Assembly (NCBI GenBank): GCA_027592745.1
Contig: JAQCLG010000013.1
Location: 1 to 44,736, forward strand
Length of the DNA: 44,736 nucleotides
Direction of reading: 5' to 3'
From: Pseudomonadota bacterium
Lineage (GTDB): Bacteria > Pseudomonadota > Alphaproteobacteria > SP197
In this document: positions 25,643-34,978 of the stretch, piece by piece
Position numbering within the stretch: the first letter of the stretch is position 1
Layout of the letters: each line of letters opens with the position of its first letter
Program-made: the position numbers and the translations under genes
Notes under the pieces: model-generated
What the model was told of the DNA's origin: nothing
The model's database searches: none
The model's input: the letters and a program-made list of their open reading frames with translations, nothing else

Positions 25643-28045
25643 ATGAAAAAAATAAGGAAACGACGATCCAGCCTTGGAATTTTTTGGCGCGCGCTCTGCC
25701 TCGCCCTGCTGCTCCTGGTGCTGGGCGCGGGCGTCCTGGCGGGCTGGCTGCGCTGGTCGGTGCCGACGATCGACGGCACGATCACCCTGGACGGACCGGC
25801 CGCACCGATCGAGATCCTGCGCGGTGCCTGGGGCATCCCCCACATCCTGGCCGAAACGCCCGAGGACGCCTACTTCGGCCTGGGATTCGCCCATGCCCAG
25901 GACCGCCTGTTCCAGATGGAACAGCAGCGCCGCCTGGCCCAAGGGCGCCTTTCGGAGGTGCTGGGCTCCTCGACCCTGGCCTTCGACCGTTTCCTGCGCA
26001 CCCTGGGGCTCTACCGGGCGGCAGAGGAGAGTGTCGCCGCACTCGATCCTGAGACCCTGGCGGCACTGGAGGCCTATGCCGCCGGCGTCAACGCCTATAT
26101 CGCCAGCCACGAGGGCGCCCTGGCGCCCGAATTCGCCCTGTTGCTGGCCGACGATCCCGAGCCCTGGCGGCCGGCCGACAGCGTCGCCTGGCTGAAGGTG
26201 ATGGCGCTGCATCTCTCGGGCAACTGGCGCGAGGAAGCGCTGCGCGCCGGCCTGGTCGACCTGCTGGGCGCCGAAAGGGCCGCCAGCTTCTTCCCCGCAC
26301 ACCCGGCCGACGCCACGGTGATTCTCGACGCGGCCCGGCTGCCCGCCGGCGACTGGCCGCAATCCCTGCTCGACCTGCTGCCCCAGTCGGGCAACGGCTC
26401 GAACAACTGGGTGATCGACGGCCGCCATACGGCAAGCGGCCTGCCGATGCTGGCCAACGACCCGCATCTGGGGTTCTCGATGCCGGCGGTCTGGTATCTC
26501 GCCCACCTGGACGCTCCCGGCCTCACCGTGGCCGGCGCCACCCTGCCCGGCATCCCCATGATCGTGGTGGGGACCAACGGCCGGATCGCCTGGGGCGTCA
26601 CCAACACCGGTCCCGATACCCAGGACCTCTTCCTCGAACGTCCCGATCCCGACGATCCCGCGCGTTACCTGACGCCCGAGGGCAGCGCGCCCTTCGAGCG
26701 CCATGAGGAAACCATCGCCGTGCGTTTCGGCGAGGACGTCAGCTTCACGGTGCAAGGGACACGGCACGGCCCGGTGATCTCGGGCATCCGCGAGGAGGCC
26801 GAAGGGCTGGGCGAGGACGAGGCCGACCTCGTCGCCCTGTTCTGGACCCTGCTCAACGGCGACGATCGCACCATGGATGCCGGCATGGCGCTGCACACGG
26901 CAGGGAACTGGCCCGACTTCATGGCCGCCGCCAGGCTTTACGACGGCCCGCAGCAGAACATCGTGTTCGCAGACCGGCGCGGCAACATCGGCATGGTCGC
27001 CCCCGCCCTGATCCCGGCACGGGCCGGCGGAGAGGGCCTGGTGCCCTCGCGCGGCTGGACCGGCGAAGGCGACTGGACCGCCTTCGTGCCCTTCGAGGAC
27101 CTGCCGCGCCTGCGCAATCCGGCCTCGGGCACGATCGCCACCGCCAACGAACGCCTGGTCGGCGACGACTATCCCTGGTTCCTGGGCAACGACTGGCAGC
27201 CGGGTTACCGCGGCGACCGCATCCGCCAGTTGCTCGCCGCCCGCAACGACCACGACATCGCGAGCTTCCGGGCGATCCAGAACGACACGGTGTCGCTGTT
27301 TGCCCTCGAGATGCTGCCCGTGGCCATGGCCGGCACGCCGCTGACCGATGCCGGTCGCGCCCTCAAGGCGCGCCTGGCCGGCTGGGAGGGCGACATGGCG
27401 GCCGATGCCATCGCGCCGACGGTCTTCGAGGCCTGGTACCGCGAACTGACGCGCTCGATCTATGCCGACGAGACCGGCCCGCTGTTCCAGGACGCCTGGT
27501 GGTTCCGCACCATCTTCGTGCGCGCGGTGCTTGCCGGCGAGGCCGGCCCCTGGTGCGACGACATCAACACCGGCGACACCGAGAGCTGCGACGACCTGAT
27601 AGGCCAGGCCTTCGACCGCGCCGCCGCCTTCCTAGAGGTCGGCTACGGGCCTGATCCCGAGGCCTGGCGCTGGGGCAAGGTCCACGCCATCCACCTCAAC
27701 CACCGCCTTTACGGCATGATACCCGGGATTGCGAGGCTGACCGGCCTCGATCTGGAAACCGGCGGCGGACGTTTCACCGTCGCCGCCGGTGGCTACGTCT
27801 ACAACGACGATGCCCGGGTCTTCGAGAACGTACACGGCCCGGTGCTGCGCGCCATCGTGGCGTTGGGCGATCCCGAAGGCGCCCGTTTCGTCATCCTGCC
27901 GGGCCAGTCGGGCAATCCCTTCTCGCCCTTCTGGGACAACATGGCGGCGCGCTGGCTGGCGGCCGACCCGATTCCCATCGCGCTGGATCGCGACGGGATC
28001 GAGGCCGTGTACCGCCTCCTGCTCGAACCTGCCCCGGCCCCCTAG
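25643..28045 (+). CDS. Penicillin-acylase-family Ntn amidohydrolase
   Basis: An 800-residue precursor of the penicillin G / acyl-homoserine-lactone acylase family. A basic N-terminus and a hydrophobic segment (residues 13-36) indicate export or anchoring. An alpha-chain region follows, and NGSNNWV places the self-processing nucleophile at Ser253 after Gly252, so maturation should cut there. The beta chain contains NDPHLGFSMPAVWYL and VGTNGRIAWGVTNTGPD. Length and order are normal. Activity may be on acylated amino acids, lactones or other amides. It ends in TAG with TGA two codons later, and GAGGAG after the stop serves the next gene, so coupling is likely. Confidence 0.9.
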   Translation: MKKIRKRRSSLGIFWRALCLALLLLVLGAGVLAGWLRWSVPTIDGTITLDGPAAPIEILRGAWGIPHILAETPEDAYFGLGFAHAQDRLFQMEQQRRLAQGRLSEVLGSSTLAFDRFLRTLGLYRAAEESVAALDPETLAALEAYAAGVNAYIASHEGALAPEFALLLADDPEPWRPADSVAWLKVMALHLSGNWREEALRAGLVDLLGAERAASFFPAHPADATVILDAARLPAGDWPQSLLDLLPQSGNGSNNWVIDGRHTASGLPMLANDPHLGFSMPAVWYLAHLDAPGLTVAGATLPGIPMIVVGTNGRIAWGVTNTGPDTQDLFLERPDPDDPARYLTPEGSAPFERHEETIAVRFGEDVSFTVQGTRHGPVISGIREEAEGLGEDEADLVALFWTLLNGDDRTMDAGMALHTAGNWPDFMAAARLYDGPQQNIVFADRRGNIGMVAPALIPARAGGEGLVPSRGWTGEGDWTAFVPFEDLPRLRNPASGTIATANERLVGDDYPWFLGNDWQPGYRGDRIRQLLAARNDHDIASFRAIQNDTVSLFALEMLPVAMAGTPLTDAGRALKARLAGWEGDMAADAIAPTVFEAWYRELTRSIYADETGPLFQDAWWFRTIFVRAVLAGEAGPWCDDINTGDTESCDDLIGQAFDRAAAFLEVGYGPDPEAWRWGKVHAIHLNHRLYGMIPGIARLTGLDLETGGGRFTVAAGGYVYNDDARVFENVHGPVLRAIVALGDPEGARFVILPGQSGNPFSPFWDNMAARWLAADPIPIALDRDGIEAVYRLLLEPAPAP

Positions 28046-28058
28046 AGGAGATGACGCC

Positions 28059-28850
28059 TTGGATATCTACCGGCTGCATCAGGGCGATGCCCCGCTGATC
28101 GTCAGCATGCCCCACGTCGGCACCCACCTGCCCGCGCCGATCGCCGACACCATGACGCCGATCGCGCGCCATGTCGTCGACACCGATTGGCATGTCGAGC
28201 GGCTCTACGACATGGCCGCGGCCCTGGGTGCCACGACGATCGCTGCGACCCATGCCCGCTACGTCGTCGATCTGAACCGGCCGCCCGACAACAAGCCGCT
28301 CTATGCGGGTGCCGACAACACCGAGCTGGTGCCGCTGACCACCTTCGACCACGAGCCGATCTACCTGCCCGGCCAGGAGCCCGGCACGGCCGAGGTCGCG
28401 CGGCGTATCGAGGCCTACTGGCGGCCCTACCACGAACGGCTGGCCGGCGAGATCGCCCGCCTGCGCGAGTCTCACGAACGGGTCGTCCTCTGGGAGGGCC
28501 ATTCGATCCGCTCCCATGTCCCGCGGTTCTTCGAGGGCCGCCTGACCGACTTCAACCTGGGAACGGGAAACGGCATCAGCTGCGATGCCGGACTGGCCGC
28601 GCGCATCGAGGCCGAGGCCGCCGCCAGCAACACCTTCACCAGCGTCATGAACGGGCGTTTCAAGGGCGGCTACATCACCCGCCACTTCGGCCAGCCGGAT
28701 CGGGGCGTCCACGCGATCCAGCTCGAACTCTCGCAGATCACCTACATGGAGGAGACGCTGCCCTTCCGTTACCTGCCCGACACGGCAGCACCGACCAGGG
28801 CGCTGATCGCACGCCTGCTGGAGGTCGCGCTCGACTGGGCGAACGCCTGA
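28059..28850 (+). CDS. hutG: N-formylglutamate deformylase-like amidohydrolase
   Basis: A 263-residue protein of the N-formylglutamate amidohydrolase (HutG) family, which splits N-formylglutamate to glutamate and formate in one histidine-degradation route. LIVSMPHVGTHLP near residue 13, DTDWHVERLYD, ARYVVDLNRPPDN and WEGHSIRSHVPRFF supply the metal-binding His and Asp motifs. The best start is TTG 28059: GAGGAG (28045-28050) lies eight bases before it, and the ATG at 28051 is out of frame. No other hut genes are in the window, so it may instead deformylate another N-formyl compound released by the neighbouring amidase. Confidence 0.86.
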   Translation: MDIYRLHQGDAPLIVSMPHVGTHLPAPIADTMTPIARHVVDTDWHVERLYDMAAALGATTIAATHARYVVDLNRPPDNKPLYAGADNTELVPLTTFDHEPIYLPGQEPGTAEVARRIEAYWRPYHERLAGEIARLRESHERVVLWEGHSIRSHVPRFFEGRLTDFNLGTGNGISCDAGLAARIEAEAAASNTFTSVMNGRFKGGYITRHFGQPDRGVHAIQLELSQITYMEETLPFRYLPDTAAPTRALIARLLEVALDWANA

Positions 28851-28854
28851 AGCC

Positions 28855-29370
28855 TCAGGCCCATTCGGTGTCGAGCGGATCGGGCGTCATCTCGCGGTAG
28901 GCGCCCTGGTAATAGAGCAGCGGGCCGCCGGGCTCGCCCATCTGCATGTTGAACGCCTCGCCGACGAAGATAACGTGGTCGCCGCCGTCGTAGTGGAAGC
29001 GCGTGTAACATTCGAAGGTGGCAAGCGAGCCGGGGAACATGGGGCACTGGGTGACGCCGGTGACGTAGTCGACGCCCTTCCACTTCTCCAGGCCGGGCCG
29101 CGCGAAACGGTCCGAAAGCTTGCGCTGGTCGCTCTTGAGCACATTGACGGCGAAGAAGTCCGAACCCTCGAACTCGTTCAGGCTGTGGGCCTGCCGCGCC
29201 AGGCTGAACAGCACAAGCGGCGGGTCCAGCGAGACCGAATTGAAGGAATTGGCGGTGATGCCGAGCAGTTCGCCCTCTCGCGTGCAGGAGGTGATGATGG
29301 TGACCCCCGTGGTGAACGTGCCCAGGGCGTCGCGGAGTTCTCGTTTGGTGAAGTTGCGCTTGCGGGTCAT
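28855..29370 (-). CDS. Flavin reductase domain protein (FMN-binding split barrel)
   Basis: A 171-residue flavin:NAD(P)H oxidoreductase-like protein. ALGTFTTGVTIITSC, ANSFNSVSLDPPLVLFSLARQ and FAVNVLKSDQR are the standard motifs, and HVIFVGEAF is the late core strand. Such proteins supply FMNH2 to two-component monooxygenases; the LLM monooxygenase at 2622-3656 is the only visible candidate partner, 25 kb away. It is convergent with the deformylase gene, with 4 bp between stops. Confidence 0.88.
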   Translation of the reverse strand: MTRKRNFTKRELRDALGTFTTGVTIITSCTREGELLGITANSFNSVSLDPPLVLFSLARQAHSLNEFEGSDFFAVNVLKSDQRKLSDRFARPGLEKWKGVDYVTGVTQCPMFPGSLATFECYTRFHYDGGDHVIFVGEAFNMQMGEPGGPLLYYQGAYREMTPDPLDTEWA

Positions 29371-29584
29371 GTCGGCTGTTTCTGGTCCCGTTCGTCGGCA
29401 AAGGCGGCGGCGCCATCATAGCCCAAGCGCGCCGCGGTGAAAGACGGTGTGCGCATGTCCGGCCGCCAGGTGGTCGCAATTGGTCCGTGACGCCGGGCGC
29501 GGGCTTTCGTAGTAGAACGCCGCGCTGGGCCGTCATGGCCGCGGATTGCCGTTCACGCCATTGCCTGGAACCAAGATAGCCCAG

Positions 29585-31429
29585 ATGGTCGCAGTCGATC
29601 CCTCCCTGATGATGTGGTTGAGCTTCGCGGTGATCGTCATCGCGGTCGTCAGCTACGCCACCGAATACTTCACGCTGGAGTTCACCTCGCTCAGCGTGAT
29701 CGCGGTGCTGCTGGTGCTCTTCGAGGTCTTTCCCGTCGCCACGGCAGCCGGGCCGGTCAGCAGCGCGCGCCTGCTTGCGGGGTTCGCCGACCCCGCCCTG
29801 ATCACCGTGGTCTGCATGCTGGTGATCGGCCAGGGGCTGGTCCATACCGGCGCGCTGCAGCGTATCGCCCGTGACATCCTGTTCCTGACCCGCGGCAGCG
29901 GGCGCCTTGCAATCGCGCTGACCCTGCTGCTGGCCCTGATGCTCTCGGCCTTCACCAACAACACGCCGATCGTCGTGGTCTTCATCCCGGTGCTCCAGGC
30001 CCTTGCCGAACGCGACCGGCTGTCTTCCAGCAAGGTGATGATCCCGCTTTCCTTCGCCGCCATCCTGGGCGGCATGACCACCCTGATCGGCTCCAGCACC
30101 AACCTGCTGGTCTCGGGCGCCATGCTCGACATGGGCGAGGCACCGCTGACGATGTTCTCCTTCACGGTGCCTGCCCTGGTCGTTGCCCTGGTCGGGCTGG
30201 TCTATGTCGGGCTGATCGCCCCGCGCCTGCTGCCGGCACGCACCTCGATGGCGGGCACCCTGGTTGGCTCCGCCGGGCGCCAGTACCTTGCCCAGATCAC
30301 CGTCGGGCCGACCTCGAACCTGGTCGGCCATGCCGCCGCTGCAGGCATGTTCCCTGCCCTCAAGGACCTTTCGGTCCAGCTTCTCCAGCGCGGCGAACAT
30401 GCCGAGCTGGCCCCGTTCGAGGGCATCGTGCTGCGCAGCGGCGACACCCTGGTGGTGGCCGGCACGCGCAAGGCGCTGACCGAACTCCTGGCGCGCGATT
30501 CCGGCCTGATCGGCGACGTCGACCGCGAGGAACCCGAGACGGAATCGCCTGCCGTGCCGCGCAAGCCCGGCGACGAGCAGGTCCTGGTCGAGGTCATGAT
30601 CGCCCCGGCCAGCCGCATGGTCGGGCAGAACCTGGAGCAGATCGGTCTGCGCCGCCGCTTCGGCAGCATCGTGCTGGGGCTGCAGCGGCGCTCCCGCATG
30701 ATCCGCCAGCGCGTCACCGAGATCCGCCTGGAAGCCGGCGACGTCCTGCTCGTGCGCGGCAGACGCGAGGACATCGAGGGCCTGCGCGCCAACCCAGACG
30801 TGCTGCTGATGGAATGGTCGACCGCCAAACTGCCCGCCCTGCACCTGGCGCGCCGTGCGCTGATCATCTCGGCCGTCGTCATCGGCGCCATCTCCTTCGA
30901 ACTGGTGCCGGTGGTCATTGCCGCGGTCTGCGGTGCGGCCGCGATGCTGGCGACGAGCTGTCTCAACATCCGCCAGGCCAGCCGCGCGGTCGACAGCAAG
31001 GTCGTCATGCTGGTCGCCGCCGCACTGGCCATGGGCGTGGCCATGCAGGCCACAGGCGGTGCCGCCTGGCTCGCCCATCTGGTCATTGCCGCGACCGGCA
31101 GCGACGACCCCGCCCTTGTCCTGTCGGCCTTTTTCCTGGTCGTGGCCGTGGTCACCAACGTCCTGTCGAACAATGCCGCGGCCGTGCTCTTCACGCCGAT
31201 CGGCATCAACCTGGCCCACAGCATCGGCGCCGATCCCATGGCCTTTGCCGTCGCGGTGGTGATCGCGGCGAGCTGTTCCTTCGCCACACCCATCGGCTAC
31301 CAGACCAACCTGCTGGTGATGGCCCCCGGGCACTACCGTTTCAGCGACTTTTTCCGCGCCGGCCTGCCTCTGGTGTTCATCGTCTGGTTGACCTTCTCGC
31401 TCTTCGCCCCCTTCTATTTCGGGTTATAG
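29585..31429 (+). CDS. SLC13-family permease with two TrkA-C domains
   Basis: A 614-residue inner-membrane transporter of the sodium-dependent anion/dicarboxylate or sulfate type. Two membrane halves are separated by two cytoplasmic RCK-C/TrkA-C domains, one near residues 230-310 and the other near 335-415. SAFTNNTPIVVVFIPV and VVTNVLSNNAAAVLFTPIG are the twin Asn-containing re-entrant motifs of the divalent-anion:sodium symporter superfamily, and GSSTNLLVSG is a further conserved site. ATG 29585 is preferred; the frame also permits a TTG at 29546, but the extension looks non-coding. TrkA-C-bearing members often carry sulfate; this is not provable here. It ends in TAG with TGA seven codons later, and bpt starts 13 bp on. 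Confidence 0.87.
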   Translation: MVAVDPSLMMWLSFAVIVIAVVSYATEYFTLEFTSLSVIAVLLVLFEVFPVATAAGPVSSARLLAGFADPALITVVCMLVIGQGLVHTGALQRIARDILFLTRGSGRLAIALTLLLALMLSAFTNNTPIVVVFIPVLQALAERDRLSSSKVMIPLSFAAILGGMTTLIGSSTNLLVSGAMLDMGEAPLTMFSFTVPALVVALVGLVYVGLIAPRLLPARTSMAGTLVGSAGRQYLAQITVGPTSNLVGHAAAAGMFPALKDLSVQLLQRGEHAELAPFEGIVLRSGDTLVVAGTRKALTELLARDSGLIGDVDREEPETESPAVPRKPGDEQVLVEVMIAPASRMVGQNLEQIGLRRRFGSIVLGLQRRSRMIRQRVTEIRLEAGDVLLVRGRREDIEGLRANPDVLLMEWSTAKLPALHLARRALIISAVVIGAISFELVPVVIAAVCGAAAMLATSCLNIRQASRAVDSKVVMLVAAALAMGVAMQATGGAAWLAHLVIAATGSDDPALVLSAFFLVVAVVTNVLSNNAAAVLFTPIGINLAHSIGADPMAFAVAVVIAASCSFATPIGYQTNLLVMAPGHYRFSDFFRAGLPLVFIVWLTFSLFAPFYFGL

Positions 31430-31442
31430 ACACAAGGACTCC

Positions 31443-32267
31443 ATGACCCGTGACAACCAGCGCCAGGACGAACCCGACAGCCTGCTCTCCGATGGGGAGG
31501 GCAAGGCGCGGCCGCTGTCCTTCTTCTTCGGCACGCGACACCAGCCCTGCCCCTATCTCGACGGCCGCATGGAAGCCAAGGTCGTCACCGATCTCTCAGG
31601 CCACCATGCCCAGGCGATCCACGACGAACTCTCTCTTGCCGGCTTCCGGCGCAGCCACAACCTGACCTACAAGCCGGCCTGCCTGGGCTGCGATGCCTGC
31701 GTGCCGGTCCGCATCCCCGTCGCGCGATTCGAGCCGTCGCGCTCGCAGCGCCGGATCTGGCGCCGCAACGCCGATCTGGCGGTGCAGGTGACCCCGGCGC
31801 GCGCCACCCTGGAGCACTACGCCCTGTTCGACCGCTACCAGCAGGCACGCCATGCCGGTGGCGGCATGGCCAGCATGTCCTTTGCCGATTTCAGCGCCAT
31901 GGTCGAGGAATCGCCGGTCGACACCCGCCTGGTGGAAGCCCGCGACAACGACGGCGAACTGGTCGCGGTCTCGCTGACCGACTGGCTGCGCGACGGCTTC
32001 TCCGGCGTCTACAAGTTCTTCGCGCCCGAACTGGCGGCGTGCAGCCTGGGCACCTTCCTGGTGCTCTGGCACATCGACCATGCGCGCCGGAAGGGCCTCG
32101 ACCACGTCTATCTGGGCTACTGGATCGGCGCCTGCGGCAAGATGAACTACAAGACCCGCTTCGCGCCGCTCGAGGCGCTCCTCCAGGGCCGCTGGCGCGA
32201 TCTCGACGCGCAGACCAGGGCGGCCCACGGCCAACCCGCTTCCACCAAGGGGACCGACACGCCATGA
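31443..32267 (+). CDS. bpt: Leucyl/aspartate-glutamate-tRNA-protein transferase (Bpt)
   Basis: A 274-residue ATE1-like enzyme that adds leucine to proteins with N-terminal Asp or Glu, marking them for ClpS/ClpAP degradation. The N-terminal YKPACLGCDACVPVRIPV holds the cysteine cluster, and YLGYWIGACGKMNYKTRFAP is the C-terminal signature. The length fits alphaproteobacterial Bpt. It lies 13 bp after the SLC13 gene. Its stop overlaps the start of dctP (ATGA at 32264-32267), so the transporter protein is probably coupled to it, an unusual partner with no evident functional link. Confidence 0.92.
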   Translation: MTRDNQRQDEPDSLLSDGEGKARPLSFFFGTRHQPCPYLDGRMEAKVVTDLSGHHAQAIHDELSLAGFRRSHNLTYKPACLGCDACVPVRIPVARFEPSRSQRRIWRRNADLAVQVTPARATLEHYALFDRYQQARHAGGGMASMSFADFSAMVEESPVDTRLVEARDNDGELVAVSLTDWLRDGFSGVYKFFAPELAACSLGTFLVLWHIDHARRKGLDHVYLGYWIGACGKMNYKTRFAPLEALLQGRWRDLDAQTRAAHGQPASTKGTDTP

Positions 32268-33385
32268 CGACCAAGCAGACCACGCGCAAGACACTGGGAC
32301 GCCGGGAGGTTCTGGCCGGCGCGGCGATCGGCGGCGCGGCGGCAGCCGCGGCGGCCTTTCCGACCCCGGCGATCAGCCAGGACACCATGGAATGGCGCAT
32401 GGTGACGACCTGGCCCAAAAACTTCCCGGGCCTGGGCACCGGCGCCGAACTGCTGGCCAGCCTGATCGGGCAGATGTCGGGCGGGCGCCTGACCGTCACC
32501 GTCTATGGCGCGGGCGAGATCGTGCCGCCCTTCGAGGCGATCGAGGCGGTCGCCGGCGGCACCGTCGAGATGGGCCACGGCACGCCCTACTACTGGAAGG
32601 GCAAGGTGCCCGCGACGGCCTTCCTGACCTCGGTGCCCTTCGGCCTGACCGCCTAGGAGCAGAACGCCTGGCTCGCCTACGGCGGCGGCCAGGAACTCGC
32701 CGATGCCTGTTATGCGCAGGTCAACTGCAAGTTCTTCGCCTCGGGCAACACCGGGGTCCAGATGGGCGGCTGGTTCAACCGCGAGATCAACACCATCGAG
32801 GACTACAAGGGCCTGAAGATGCGCCTGCCCGGCCTTGCCGGCGAGGTCGTCGCGGCGGCCGGCGCCACGGTCGTCAACCTGCCCGGCGGCGAGATCGCCA
32901 CGGCCATGGCCTCGGGCTCGATCGACGCGGTCGACTGGGTCGGTCCCTACAACGACCTTGCCTTCGGCCTCTACCAGAACGCGGCCTACTACTATTACCC
33001 GGGCTGGCAGGAGCCCTCGGGCATGCTCGACAACTTCATCAACCTCGATGCCTGGAACAGCCTGCCCGACGATCTCAAGGCCATCGTCGCGGCGGCCAAC
33101 GGCGCGGTGAACACCCAGGTGCTGTCGGAGTTCATCGCGCGCAACAACGAATCCCTGCGCGTGCTGCGCCAGGACCACGGCGTCGACGTGCGCCCCTATC
33201 CCCCCGAGGTGCTCAAGGAACTGGCCCGGCTCTCCGCCGAGGTCGTCGAGCGCATGGCCGCGCAGGACCCGCTCTCGACCGACCTGTTCGAGAGCCTTCG
33301 CGCCTTCCGCAAGGATGCGGTGGGCTGGGCGGCCTATTCCGAGCAGGCCTTCCTGGAGGCGCGGTCGGCCGACCCGTCCTGGTAA
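32264..33385 (+). pseudogene. dctP: TRAP transporter solute-binding protein (DctP) interrupted by one in-frame TAG
   Basis: Read through one stop this is a 373-codon DctP-family receptor. LGRREVLAGAAIGGA (Arg 13-14) begins a Tat-type signal ending near AISQD. Codon 131 (32654-32656) is TAG in FGLTA-stop-EQNAWLAYGGG; relatives typically have Gln here, one base away (CAG). The rest is intact: FASGNTGVQMGGWFN, LKMRLPGLAGEVV, SIDAVDWVGPYND and the C-terminal PSW. An internal start at 32762 would give a protein with no signal. The matching membrane genes dctQ and dctM lie 2.2 kb away on the opposite strand, beyond the nitrile hydratase genes. Without readthrough the transporter would lack its receptor. 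Confidence 0.82.
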
Positions 33386-33389
33386 CGGC

Positions 33390-34301
33390 TCAGGCCGTCT
33401 TGCCCGCGGCAAGTGCGGCCTGCATCTCCTCGTAGCTGCGCAGGCCCGTCGCCGGCGTGATCACGTCCAGCCAGGCCGCATCGAGCAGGCCGCGCAGTTC
33501 GTCGTTCAGTTCCTGGCGGCCGCGCCCGGAAGCGCCGGAACTGACCTTGTTGGATTCGCCGCCCATGGGCAGGCCGCAGGCCGCATCGCGCATGCGCCGC
33601 ACCAGGTTGTCGTCGAACTGGCCGGCGTGGAGCTTCATGAAGTCGAAGCTTGCCTGGCGGGTGGCGATATCGAGGCGTGAGGGTTCGGCGGCGATGCCGA
33701 TGAACGCCGCGACCTGACGCACCGTACCGGGAAGATCCGCCTTCACCTCCTCGTAGGTCAGGAACAGCACGTCGTCGCGTTCGCGCTGCTGCCACCACGA
33801 GAGCACGTGGTGCCAGTAGTCCTCGCCGCTGTCCCTCTTGAGGAACTCCTCGCGCACGAACTCTTCGAGGGCGATGCTGCCGCTCTCGAAGAACCAGCCG
33901 TCCATGAAGCGGTAGAGCGACAGCGCGACGTCGTAGGTGTGGCGGATGATGGCGATGTAACGCCCGCCCTTGGGCACCTCGTGCCAGTCGAGATGGGTCT
34001 TGAAGGCGCGCGGGTCGGCGGCCTGTTCGGCCTCGGCATCCAGCCCCAGGTCGGCTGCCAGCTCGATCCAGGGCACGACCTCGGTGATCTCGCCGAAGTC
34101 CATGGCACCGCCCGTGCGCAGGCCGTGGACGATCTGCTGCATCCAGGTCGTGCCCGCCTTGGCATAGGTCGCGATGAAGACGTCGCTGGGGCGCGGCCTG
34201 AAGGCCAGGCCGCGGGCCATGCCTTCCTGCGTCGCAAAGCCCTTCCCGGCCTCCCGGTAGGCCTCGAAGGTCGTGGGCCGCCCCGATGCGGTCGCGTTCA
34301 T
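33390..34301 (-). CDS. Sulfotransferase-family protein
   Basis: A 303-residue cytosolic-type sulfotransferase that uses PAPS. YAKAGTTWMQQI near residues 46-57 is the 5'-phosphosulfate loop, and IIRHTYDVALSLYRF near 137-151 the 3'-phosphate site. SSGASGRGRQELND near the C-terminus stands where the usual RKG motif is. Its ATG overlaps the nthB stop (ATGA at 34298-34301), so it belongs to the nitrile hydratase operon and occupies the place where a nitrile hydratase activator gene is normally found. The acceptor is unknown. It is convergent with dctP, with 4 bp between stops. Confidence 0.87.
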   Translation of the reverse strand: MNATASGRPTTFEAYREAGKGFATQEGMARGLAFRPRPSDVFIATYAKAGTTWMQQIVHGLRTGGAMDFGEITEVVPWIELAADLGLDAEAEQAADPRAFKTHLDWHEVPKGGRYIAIIRHTYDVALSLYRFMDGWFFESGSIALEEFVREEFLKRDSGEDYWHHVLSWWQQRERDDVLFLTYEEVKADLPGTVRQVAAFIGIAAEPSRLDIATRQASFDFMKLHAGQFDDNLVRRMRDAACGLPMGGESNKVSSGASGRGRQELNDELRGLLDAAWLDVITPATGLRSYEEMQAALAAGKTA

Positions 34302-34969
34302 GCCGGCTCCAGATAGGAATCCCAGAGATCGACGCAGAGACTGTCCTGCGGCGGAGCTGATGGGCCCCAGAGTTCGCGGGCGGCAAAACGCACGGCATAG
34401 CAGTGCTGGGGCGCCTCGCCCTGCTGCTCGGAATTGGTGTCGGGGAAGACGAAGATGCCGTGGTCGATCACGATCTCGCCGACCCGGCCGCGGGTGTAGC
34501 GGGGCGCGCGGGTGTGGTGGAAGGGGTGATCGTTGCGCACGCGCACCCGCTCGCCGACGGAAAAACGCGGCGGGACCCCGGCGTCCGGCCGTTTCGTCGA
34601 GGCGCCCGCCGCGACCATCGCCGCCATGTCGTCGAGCGAGAGGTCGCTGCCGCCCGGCGCACGGCCGCCCTCCCGGGTCGCAGCGACCCTTTCGGCGATC
34701 TCCTCCGCGCCGGCGACACCGCGCTCGATCATCAGGGTCTCCAGCGCGCGGATCCAGAGCTGGTAGTAGCTCAGGCGCAGGTAGGCGTCCGGCGGCGTGC
34801 GTTCGATGCGCGAGCGCAGGTGGTCGTCGACGAAGCCCATGCCTTCGGCCGCCTGGAGCAGCAGGCCTAGCGCGCGTCCTTCCCAGTCGGCATGAAAGAC
34901 CGGTTCGGCGGCCTCGCGCGCGATGGCGCCGAAGCCGTGCATGCCGCCCATGTCGTGGATGCCGTCCAT
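34298..34969 (-). CDS. nthB: Nitrile hydratase beta subunit
   Basis: A 223-residue beta subunit. MDGIHDMGGMHGFG is the invariant N-terminal signature. RFSVGERVRVRNDHPFHHTRAPRYTRGRVGEIV is the SH3-like C-terminal domain; the sequence ends SLCVDLWDSYLEP. With the alpha subunit it hydrates nitriles to amides in the cytoplasm. The AGGAG ribosome-binding site overlaps the TAG stop of nthA. The gene starts 9 bp after that stop and in the same frame, so any readthrough would fuse alpha and beta. The length is typical of bacterial beta subunits. Confidence 0.93.
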   Translation of the reverse strand: MDGIHDMGGMHGFGAIAREAAEPVFHADWEGRALGLLLQAAEGMGFVDDHLRSRIERTPPDAYLRLSYYQLWIRALETLMIERGVAGAEEIAERVAATREGGRAPGGSDLSLDDMAAMVAAGASTKRPDAGVPPRFSVGERVRVRNDHPFHHTRAPRYTRGRVGEIVIDHGIFVFPDTNSEQQGEAPQHCYAVRFAARELWGPSAPPQDSLCVDLWDSYLEPA

Positions 34970-34978
34970 GTCCTGCTC

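Noticed and set aside
32654-32656. Selenocysteine or pyrrolysine insertion in dctP
   Set aside because: Selenocysteine uses TGA. Pyrrolysine is known mainly in methylamine methyltransferases, and no such gene or insertion machinery is in the window; a Gln-like residue fits the family better.
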